From: Niastella soli
Lineage (GTDB): Bacteria; Bacteroidota; Bacteroidia; Chitinophagales; Chitinophagaceae
Assembly (NCBI RefSeq): GCF_017742245.1
Contig: NZ_JAGHKO010000005.1
Coordinates: 434,001-498,000 of the forward strand
Reading direction: 5' to 3'
Length of the DNA stretch: 64,000 nucleotides
Made by a program: the position numbers and the translations under genes. The first letter of the stretch is position 1, and each line of letters begins with the position of its first letter. Shown piece by piece: positions 10,173 through 16,414 of this stretch. The notes beneath the pieces are model-generated. The model ran no database searches. It was not told where the DNA came from and was given only the letters and a program-made list of their open reading frames with translations.

Positions 10173-10275
10173 AATTCAAGGTAAACACTTATATAATAAT
10201 CATCACATAATGCATTGATTGTTATCAGGTAGTGTTATGCTGCCTGCAATCTTTTGCCGTATGAATTTCTTTTTC

Positions 10276-11529
10276 CTATTTTTTTTCGAAGGAGAATATA
10301 TTGATCGTACCATTATTATAACTACAAACCCAGGCTTCCAGCTTATCATCATCTTCAAAAATATCCACGCCTACCGGGTGGCCTTTGCAGGGAAGAGATG
10401 CCACACGGATAAATCTGTTATTATTAGTTTTAAATACTTCCACTTTATCACTGCTATAGCAGGTTACAAACAGGAACTTATTATTTTTTGAAAGCACAAT
10501 GGTACGAGGTTGTGCGGCGGTTTTGGCTGTATATAATGTTTTACGGGTTATAGGATCAATACAGGCGATCCGGCCCAGTTTATTGTAGGATACCAATAAC
10601 CTGCCACTATCAGCTAATACAATATGGCGGGGATTGGAAGCAACGGGAATATCCGATTCCTTTTTCCAGGTATCGTTATTTATGACCGTAATGAGGGCGC
10701 CACCCATTATGGCAACATATGATTTTTTTCGTTCGTCATCCACGACTATCCCTCTTGGTATGGCAGAGACAGGGAGGGTGCTTACTGTTTTCGCGTAAGG
10801 ATAAGCTACAGAATCAATGGCTAATACGCTCACGCTATGAGAGTGCCAGTTGCTTACCAACAGATGTTTGCTATCGGCTGTACGGGCAATTATTTTTGGG
10901 GTAAGACCTGTGGCAATTGCCGGTACCTGTATTGAATCTTTGCTGGCAGAACCTGCATATTCTATATAGATCTTTTTTTGTTTTACCGTGCTTTGTGAGG
11001 TGTCTTGTCTGTAACCAATAACTGGATCGGTGGGAATGGGTACAATGCTTGCCGCATTATGCAAAGAAACCCAAAGTAATTTGTCGTCATTGCTCAGGCA
11101 CGCTTCTACCGGTTTTTCTTCAAAACTTGGCATGGTTTTGTTGGTTTCATAATCCCAGCCGGTACCTACTGTAGGTTTAAATTTAAATTCCCGTTGTAAC
11201 AGTCTGCTGTCCCTTTGAAATTCGTATATGCTCATACCTTCCAGGTTCATGGCGTATAGTTTCTGACCGGTTTTATTAAATAAAACTGATTTTGTGCCGG
11301 GGGCAGCCTTTATGTGTTCAGATTTCTGAAAGATCAGTCTTGTATATGGTTTTAATGAGGTGTGAGACTGAATGGTGTCACCGGTTGGATGCTGAGCCGT
11401 ATTGGTTTTGTTTGAAATAAAGGAGCTGTCGCTAAGAGGGGAGTCGGTTAAGTTTGTATAAGGAGTTGTTGGGAATGCACTATAAGGTATACAAAAAAAT
11501 AAGGATACGATTACCGGGTACGATTTCAT
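10276..11529 (-). CDS. Secreted YVTN-type beta-propeller protein
   Basis: A 417-residue exported protein: signal peptide MKSYPVIVSLFFCIPYSAF, then a propeller built of 40-45-residue blades. Blade motifs include HLLVSNWHSHSVSVLAID, KKSYVAIMGGALITVINND, ARGRLLVSYN-like strands and KFLFVTCYSSDKVEVFKTN, each followed by a proline/arginine turn such as NPRHIVLADSG and QPRTIVLSKNN. This is the YVTN/lactonase-like seven-bladed propeller family. I see no catalytic signature, so it may be a binding scaffold rather than a lactonase. It stands directly upstream of the giant CHU-type protein on the same strand, but a terminator separates them. Confidence 0.75.
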   Translation of the reverse strand: MKSYPVIVSLFFCIPYSAFPTTPYTNLTDSPLSDSSFISNKTNTAQHPTGDTIQSHTSLKPYTRLIFQKSEHIKAAPGTKSVLFNKTGQKLYAMNLEGMSIYEFQRDSRLLQREFKFKPTVGTGWDYETNKTMPSFEEKPVEACLSNDDKLLWVSLHNAASIVPIPTDPVIGYRQDTSQSTVKQKKIYIEYAGSASKDSIQVPAIATGLTPKIIARTADSKHLLVSNWHSHSVSVLAIDSVAYPYAKTVSTLPVSAIPRGIVVDDERKKSYVAIMGGALITVINNDTWKKESDIPVASNPRHIVLADSGRLLVSYNKLGRIACIDPITRKTLYTAKTAAQPRTIVLSKNNKFLFVTCYSSDKVEVFKTNNNRFIRVASLPCKGHPVGVDIFEDDDKLEAWVCSYNNGTINIFSFEKK

Positions 11530-11683
11530 TTGATTGGGTTTATCACTCAGGCTACATGTATCTGTTTGCTGATAGGGGTCTGAGTGGGAGTTTCGGGGGC
11601 GAAAAATATAAAAAAAATGGAGAAAGTGGAAATATCTTCACTTTTCCTTTATAGTTATTTTCTCATAAACGCAGTTATGACTG

Positions 11684-12232
11684 TTACCTACAATCGCTTG
11701 CCGGATTTAAATTTTCTTTATCGGTTGAGATAGTTGCCTGGCCATTTTTGAAAGTAACTATCCAAATAGAGTCAAAATCGTCATTGCTCCATTTCATTCC
11801 TTTGGCATCTGCCCCCAGGGCTTTCACCAGATTGTCTATTTTATCGTGCTCCCAAACTACCAGGGCGTAACTTTTTGTTTTTAGAATAGCTTCCGCCATC
11901 TCTTTTACATTGTCTACATCGTATTTTGAGTTGATGCTGATGTTGTATTTTACTGCAAACGGAGTAATAGTTTCAAGCATTCTTAAATGACTGGCCGATT
12001 TTGTGTTCCCCATCGACGGTACGAAGATCTTATCCGGCGTTTTGTATTTGGTATATAGGACAGCAGGCAATTGCAGCGACCTGTTAAATCCTTTGCAGGA
12101 AAGATTGTCGCCATTTTCCGGTTTTTCGGCATGACGGATAATGACCACTTTTTGTAAACTTTGAGCAAAACTATTATTACAAAAAAAGGCGAATGTTATC
12201 ACTGCAACAAAGCACTTAAAATGGGTTTTCAT
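11684..12232 (-). CDS. Exported histidine phosphatase family protein
   Basis: A 182-residue protein of the phosphoglycerate-mutase-like superfamily. A signal peptide (MKTHFKCFVAVITFAFFCNN, ending SFAQ) indicates export to the periplasm. The catalytic RHG-type motif appears as VVIIRHAEKPENGD, with the phospho-accepting His in RHAEKP and the companion LSCKGFNRS. The second conserved histidine is in ALVVWEHDKI near the C-terminus. The AEKP form is typical of small SixA/branch-2 relatives that dephosphorylate small molecules or peptides. The substrate is unknown. It follows the WG-repeat gene on the same strand, separated by a terminator, so it is likely its own unit. Confidence 0.8.
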   Translation of the reverse strand: MKTHFKCFVAVITFAFFCNNSFAQSLQKVVIIRHAEKPENGDNLSCKGFNRSLQLPAVLYTKYKTPDKIFVPSMGNTKSASHLRMLETITPFAVKYNISINSKYDVDNVKEMAEAILKTKSYALVVWEHDKIDNLVKALGADAKGMKWSNDDFDSIWIVTFKNGQATISTDKENLNPASDCR

Positions 12233-12317
12233 ACTTCATGATTTAATGCTGTCTGTAAATTAGTAAATTAGGGGTATAGCTGCATAACATAAAAAGTTGC
12301 GCCACATGGGGTAGGGG

Positions 12318-12358
12318 CATAAAAAAAGCTCTCCCGGCATGTAGGGGAAAGCTTTTTT
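12318..12358 (-). terminator. Intrinsic terminator after the WG-repeat gene
   Basis: AAAAAAGCT (12322-12330) pairs with AGCTTTTTT (12350-12358), with an inner CCC/GGGG part and a GGCATGTA loop. The flanking A and T runs make it bidirectional. It lies 17 nt beyond the stop of the minus-strand gene at 12376. Its distal end, AGGGGCATAAAAAAAGC on the plus strand, recurs at the 10140 terminator. Confidence 0.85.
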
Positions 12359-12375
12359 CCGTAGTTCAGCTATTC

Positions 12376-13455
12376 TTATTTTTGGGACATCTTATTTTTC
12401 CTTTTCAGGGCGATTATTAAAAGGGAAATGGCAAGCAGCATAACAGCCAAAATGGTAAACACTATCGGTTTAGAATTGCTGTTTTCTGCATTCCACACTA
12501 CTTGTCCGCCTTTTAAATGCCCTTGCTTGTCGTTAAGTTTAAAGGCAAGCTTGGAACGATCAACAAAGAGCGAATCATATTTTACCTCCAGTACCGTTTC
12601 CCCTTTCGTATTTACCACTCCCCATTTGTTGTTTTCCATTAGAGCGATCATTACTTCATCTCCCACGATGAAATTTGATTGCTCATATTTAATAGGAACA
12701 AGCAATCGGCCCGAGGTGTCTATTACGCCCCATTTTCCATTCAGCCGCACTAATGACAGGTATTGAACAAGATCTGATGCCGCATCATATGCAGGTTGAA
12801 TAACTACTTTTCCTTGGGGATCAATAAAGCCCGCTTTTCCATTTAACTTAACAGCCGCATAACCCAGTTCGAACGCGCTCACCTCGTCGTAGCTGAATGG
12901 TACCTTTACATTGCCCAGCGTATCTATATACCCCCATTTTTTGCCCAGTTGCACGGGGATCCTGTTCTCTCTCCAGTCAGGGTTTATCCCTACTGCATCA
13001 TATTTTGGGCTTACCACTTCCGCTCCATTCCAATTGATCAGTCCATATTTGTTGTTATTTTGTATATATTCCAGTCCGGCATAAGCAAAGGCACTGCCGG
13101 CTTTATCATACTTAGGGACAACTATTTCTTTTCCTTTGCCATCAATAAAGCCCACCTTACCTTTTGACATTACCCATGCCCGGTCATTTTCAGGGTAATA
13201 TTCGTCAGCAGAATCATATTTTAAGGCAGTTACCAGGTCGCCCTGTTTAGTAATATATCCCCACTTCCCATCCTTCTTCACGCAGGTGATTTTACCCCAA
13301 TAATCTCCTACATGATCATATTGGGCAACGATAACTACTTCACCCTTATCATTTTTAAATCCATATTTTCCGTTCTCTTCATATTGGATGTTGTTTTGTG
13401 ATATCGCTGCTAATGACAGCCCTGTCATGGCAATTAAACCCAGTAATTTTTTCAT
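12376..13455 (-). CDS. WG-repeat protein with signal peptide and C-terminal membrane anchor
   Basis: A 359-residue protein made almost entirely of eight WG (KWG) repeats. Examples are NGKYGFKNDKGEVVI, DGKWGYITKQGDLVT, GKKWGYIDTLGNVKV, NGKWGVIDTSGRLLV and NNKWGVVNTKGETVL, each ending in a KYD turn about 20 residues later. It begins with a signal peptide (MKKLLGLIAMTGLSLAAISQ). A single hydrophobic helix near the C-terminus (IVFTILAVMLLAISLLIIAL) is followed by KRKNK, so the repeat domain should sit in the periplasm, anchored in the inner membrane. WG repeats are thought to mediate protein contacts; no specific role can be assigned. Confidence 0.85.
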   Translation of the reverse strand: MKKLLGLIAMTGLSLAAISQNNIQYEENGKYGFKNDKGEVVIVAQYDHVGDYWGKITCVKKDGKWGYITKQGDLVTALKYDSADEYYPENDRAWVMSKGKVGFIDGKGKEIVVPKYDKAGSAFAYAGLEYIQNNNKYGLINWNGAEVVSPKYDAVGINPDWRENRIPVQLGKKWGYIDTLGNVKVPFSYDEVSAFELGYAAVKLNGKAGFIDPQGKVVIQPAYDAASDLVQYLSLVRLNGKWGVIDTSGRLLVPIKYEQSNFIVGDEVMIALMENNKWGVVNTKGETVLEVKYDSLFVDRSKLAFKLNDKQGHLKGGQVVWNAENSNSKPIVFTILAVMLLAISLLIIALKRKNKMSQK

Positions 13456-13542
13456 AAGATATTTTTAAGTTGCAGGGCTCAAATATACTTCCGCGGTAAC
13501 AGATATGCAAGCGGGGGGATCCCGTCTTTTTAGGGTTTTCAG

Positions 13543-13573
13543 TTGGAAAACTACCGGGAAGGGCTTTATTTTG
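13543..13573 (+). promoter_or_regulatory. Candidate Bacteroidota promoter for the thioesterase gene
   Basis: TTG at 13543-13545 is followed after exactly 20 nt by TTATTTTG at 13566-13573, one base from the Bacteroidota -7 consensus TAnnTTTG. The ATG of the thioesterase is 22 nt further on. The fit is reasonable, not perfect. Confidence 0.35.
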
Positions 13574-13594
13574 TCTGCAAAAACCTGAATACTT

Positions 13595-14071
13595 ATGAGC
13601 GATAATGTCGGCAATACTGTAACGCTTCGGTTTCTAGCGGAGCCTTCGGACGTAAATTTCGGCGGTAAAGTACATGGAGGCGCTGTAATGAAATGGATAG
13701 ATCAGGCTGGCTATGCCTGTGCTGCCAACTGGAGCGGGCAATATTGTGTGACCATATACGTGGGTGGGATCCGTTTCTTCAAACCCATTGCTATCGGGGA
13801 TATGGTGGAAATTACTGCTACTGTTATTTATACCGGTAATTCCAGTATGCATATCGCGATCAATGTACAAGCTGGTAATCCGCGTCGTCAGGAAAGGATA
13901 AAAACTACCCATTGTGTGATGGTGTTTGCGGCAGTGGATGATAGCGGCAAAACAGTACCCGTTCCTAAATGGGTACCCGAAACACCCGCCGGTATTGAGA
14001 TGGAGAGTTATGCCAAAAAGTTAATGGCGCTAAGACAGAATATTGAAGATGAGATGAAACCACATATGTAA
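13595..14071 (+). CDS. Acyl-CoA thioesterase, hotdog fold (YciA/BFIT type)
   Basis: A 158-residue cytosolic enzyme expected to hydrolyse acyl-CoA to free acid and CoA. The hotdog signature is clear: NFGGKVHGGAVMKWIDQAGY carries the central helix with the catalytic Asp, and FFKPIAIGDMVEITATVIY is the following strand pair typical of the YciA/ACOT family. The region KTTHCVMVFAAVDDSGK near residue 110 is the last core strand. Length is normal for a single-domain enzyme working as a hexamer. It is monocistronic: a strong terminator starts 9 nt after the stop. Confidence 0.88.
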   Translation: MSDNVGNTVTLRFLAEPSDVNFGGKVHGGAVMKWIDQAGYACAANWSGQYCVTIYVGGIRFFKPIAIGDMVEITATVIYTGNSSMHIAINVQAGNPRRQERIKTTHCVMVFAAVDDSGKTVPVPKWVPETPAGIEMESYAKKLMALRQNIEDEMKPHM

Positions 14072-14080
14072 TTGTAATTG

Positions 14081-14109
14081 AACCCCGAGATGATCGGGGT
14101 TTCTTTTTT
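14081..14109 (+). terminator. Intrinsic terminator of the thioesterase gene
   Basis: AACCCCGA (14081-14088) and TCGGGGTT (14094-14101) form an eight-bp stem with loop GATGA, followed by TCTTTTTT. The regulator gene downstream must therefore start after it, at the ATG at 14147 and not at an upstream in-frame TTG at 14078. Confidence 0.88.
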
Positions 14110-14146
14110 AGCTGATGAATTTCATGTACTTTACAGTGGGATCAAT

Positions 14147-14713
14147 ATGAAGCATAAATTACGGCAACATATAGAGGAAATTACACCGCTTACTGACAGC
14201 GAATTTGACTACATTCTTTCTCATTTCACTCCTAAAAAACTTCGAAAGCATCAGTTCCTGGTGCAGGAAGGCGACCTGGTAAAGAATGATTATTTTGTGC
14301 TTTCAGGTCTTCTTAAAGCCTATTATATAAACCCCGATGACGGGAAAGAGCATATTTTACAACTTGCCTGGGAAGACTGGTGGATCACAGATTATCAGGC
14401 ATATTTCAATGGGACCAGTTCAACACTTAATATTGACTGCGTAGAAGAGGTGCAGGTGCTTTGTTTATCGCTTCATAACCGGGATAAGATCTGTGCTGAG
14501 CTGCATAAAATGGAACATTTTTTCAGACGAAAATCCAATAGTGGCTATGTTGCCCTGCAACGCAGAATATTGTCCTTGCTTACCAATACAGCTAAAGAAA
14601 GATATGAACAACTCCTGAGCGACTACCCAACTTTGTTTCAGCGGGTACCTAAAACGCTTATTGCTTCTTTTCTGGGTGTTTCGCGGGAAACACTAAGCCG
14701 CCTTTCCCAATAG
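14147..14713 (+). CDS. Crp/Fnr family transcriptional regulator (copy 1)
   Basis: A 188-residue regulator with an N-terminal cyclic-nucleotide-binding-like beta-roll (KKLRKHQFLVQEGDLVKNDY, FVLSGLLKAYYINPDDGKEH) and the WEDWWITD segment typical of Bacteroidota Crp/Fnr proteins. A dimer helix follows, then a short winged-helix end, TLIASFLGVSRETLSRLSQ. It has no Fnr-type cysteine cluster. The protein stops right after the recognition helix, a few residues shorter than the second Crp/Fnr protein at 49968-50549, which is clearly related (KLRKYQYLLQEG, EDWWIND, VASYLGITRESLSRL). The stop codon abuts a GTGA-N6-TCAC palindrome that stands before the DJ-1 gene, its likely target. The ATG at 14147 was chosen because a terminator lies upstream. 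Confidence 0.85.
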   Translation: MKHKLRQHIEEITPLTDSEFDYILSHFTPKKLRKHQFLVQEGDLVKNDYFVLSGLLKAYYINPDDGKEHILQLAWEDWWITDYQAYFNGTSSTLNIDCVEEVQVLCLSLHNRDKICAELHKMEHFFRRKSNSGYVALQRRILSLLTNTAKERYEQLLSDYPTLFQRVPKTLIASFLGVSRETLSRLSQ

Positions 14714-14729
14714 CGTGATATAGATCACA
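14714..14729. promoter_or_regulatory. Crp/Fnr-type operator palindrome
   Basis: CGTGA (14714-14718), six bases, then TCACA (14725-14729): the spacing and half-sites match the Crp consensus TGTGA-N6-TCACA with one change. It begins at the base after the stop of the Crp/Fnr gene and lies 78 nt before the DJ-1 start. A matching palindrome follows the second Crp/Fnr gene at 49949. Confidence 0.65.
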
Positions 14730-14806
14730 CAAAACCTGTGACCTGGTTCCTGTGTCTTCTCAATGGCCCTGACGAATTTTACAATGTCAATCAAGCATTA
14801 TAACAA

Positions 14807-15610
14807 ATGAAAAAAACATTGCTAAAGATCGCAACAGGGCTAATGGTTATTGCAGGCTGCACCGTTTCCGCTGTTTTTAACAAAGCAACTGCACAATCCA
14901 AAAGATCACTTCCTGGAATGGAAAAGAAAATTCTTTTTGTAGTTACAAGCCACGCACAGAAAGGCGCTACAGGACAATCAACCGGTTATTATCTGGCAGA
15001 AGTGGCACACCCATGGGATGTACTTCATGCTGCAGGTTATGAAATTGATTTTGTAAGTCCTAAGGGCGGGAAAGCACCCGTTGACGGTTTTAATTTAGAA
15101 GACCCCGTCAATAAAAAATTCTGGGAAAACCAGGTATACCGGAGAAAGGTAGAAAACACCTTAAAGCCCTCACAAGTAAATGCATCACAATATGCGGCCA
15201 TTTTCTTCGCAGGTGGGCATGGTGCCATGTGGGATTTTAAGGACGATCAGGAGATCGCTGAAATTGCCAGGGAAATATATGAAAGTAATGGGGTAGTCAG
15301 TGCTGTTTGTCATGGGCCGGCGGGGCTGGTGAATATCAAACTTAGCAACGGTAAGTACCTGGTGGAAGGAAAACGTATAAACGCCTTTACAAATGAAGAA
15401 GAGGCGGCTGTTAAATTGGAGAATGTAGTACCCTTTCTTTTAGAAAGTAAACTGATTGAGCTGGGAGCTATTTTTGAAAAATCAGGGCTTTGGCAAAAGC
15501 GCGTTGTTGTTGATCAGCGGTTGGTCACCGGGCAAAATCCTGCATCTGCTCAGGGGGTTGGCGAAGCCATGCTGGAGCTGCTTAAATACAACATTTCGAC
15601 GAAAAAGTGA
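14807..15610 (+). CDS. Exported DJ-1/PfpI (Hsp31-like) family protein
   Basis: A 267-residue class-I glutamine-amidotransferase-like protein. The core begins at KKILFVVTSHA (about residue 40), has the acidic residue of YYLAEVAHPWDVL (Glu65), the glycine motif FFAGGHGAMWDF and the nucleophile elbow VSAVCHGPAGL with Cys168-His169. This arrangement matches the Hsp31/YDR533C branch, which acts as chaperone or glyoxalase/deglycase. An N-terminal hydrophobic stretch (LLKIATGLMVIAGCTVSAVF, then KATAQ) points to export, unusual for this family, where most members are cytosolic. It follows the Crp/Fnr gene and its palindrome, suggesting stress-responsive control. A decayed second DJ-1 relative is fused to its 3' end. 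Confidence 0.85.
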   Translation: MKKTLLKIATGLMVIAGCTVSAVFNKATAQSKRSLPGMEKKILFVVTSHAQKGATGQSTGYYLAEVAHPWDVLHAAGYEIDFVSPKGGKAPVDGFNLEDPVNKKFWENQVYRRKVENTLKPSQVNASQYAAIFFAGGHGAMWDFKDDQEIAEIAREIYESNGVVSAVCHGPAGLVNIKLSNGKYLVEGKRINAFTNEEEAAVKLENVVPFLLESKLIELGAIFEKSGLWQKRVVVDQRLVTGQNPASAQGVGEAMLELLKYNISTKK

Positions 15611-15819
15611 TTGACCTGGTAAAGGCATTCGACAGCGATAATAAAATTGTAAAAGGAAAGGAAACTACTTCCTGGTGGAGTATGATGGTGGACCTGAAAA
15701 ATGCGGGATCCATAGTGAAAGATCAACCGGTGGTTAAAAGTAAAAATCTGATCACCAGTCGCGCATCAATAGATCTTGCTCCCTTTACAACAAAAATTAT
15801 CAATGCTTTGAAAAAGTAG
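15607..15819 (+). pseudogene. Remnant of a PfpI/YhbO-type DJ-1 family gene
   Basis: The frame overlaps the end of the preceding gene by 4 nt and continues to a stop at 15817-15819. Its 70 residues match only the C-terminal third of PfpI-type proteins: IVKGKETTSWWSMMVDLKN, then KDQPVVKSKNLITSRASIDL and PFTTKIINALKK. The preceding LVKAFDSDNK resembles the helix that normally comes before the VAAICHGP nucleophile elbow, so the catalytic Cys segment appears to be deleted internally and the N-terminal half is gone. No ATG start is present, only a GTG. I judge this a decayed duplicate, not an active enzyme. Confidence 0.6.
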
Positions 15820-15874
15820 CGTGTAATAGAATGCTTCCGGATCGCTCCGGTCTTGAGCTGGGTTTGATCTCAGC

Positions 15875-15941
15875 GTTGTTCGGACTTTGTTCGGATTTTC
15901 CCTGGGTACACCCGAACATTCCCGGGGAGAGTCCGAACAAC
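15875..15941. repeat. Nested inverted repeats in intergenic spacer
   Basis: A perfect 12-bp inverted pair, GTTGTTCGGACT (15875-15886) and AGTCCGAACAAC (15930-15941), encloses a second pair, TGTTCGG and CCGAACA. A further CCGAACATT follows at about 15944. The motif TTCGG/CCGAA thus occurs five times in 75 bp. It could form a branched hairpin. No T tract follows. Confidence 0.7.
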
Positions 15942-16020
15942 TTCCGAACATTGTGCACAATAATACAGGCACAATACCGGCGCCATCCCAAACAATTGCC
16001 GGCTTTCCCTATAACCAGGC

Positions 16021-16070
16021 AAGACACTTGTAGACACTTGTAGACTCTTGTAGACAATTGTAGACACAAA
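16021..16070. repeat. Five-copy 10-bp tandem repeat
   Basis: The unit is TAGACACTTG with variants (AAGACACTTG, TAGACACTTG, TAGACTCTTG, TAGACAATTG, TAGACACAAA), exactly in 10-bp register. A 10-bp period is close to one helical turn. It lies in the 570-bp spacer between the DJ-1 remnant and the histidine kinase gene; it is not a CRISPR since there are no spacers. Confidence 0.85.
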
Positions 16071-16414
16071 TGGGAAACATAATCCATTATAGACTCGTCT
16101 GGACATGCCTGTTATTGCTGAGCCAAACACCTGTTGTACCTTTGTATGGTGTTGCAACTGCTCCTGCGCAAAGCAGCTGTAATACACCTTACAGCTCTTT
16201 GACATAGTTAAGAATTTCAGCTTTGGATGCAAACCACTCAGCCCCGCTGTTCAACCATCCTTCAATAAGCTTCAATTGCTCATTCTTGCTTTTTTATTTG
16301 GCTAAATGCTAATAGCTTAGAAATGTTTTCGGGCAGAAATGCTGAATCTTTTATTTAACTTTAAAAAAAGAAAAGTATTCTTTTTGAGTGAGACATTGCC
16401 TTAAAGAATGCAGC

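Noticed and set aside
14078-14146. N-terminal extension of the first Crp/Fnr gene from a TTG
   Set aside because: The added codons are the thioesterase terminator hairpin; the family sequence starts after the ATG at 14147.
16021-16070. CRISPR-like array
   Set aside because: The units are 10 bp and contiguous, without spacers, and no cas genes are present.
15800-16232. Overlapping minus-strand frames of 95 and 120 codons in the repeat spacer
   Set aside because: They are produced by the repeats and palindromes, overlap each other in different frames and have no family features.
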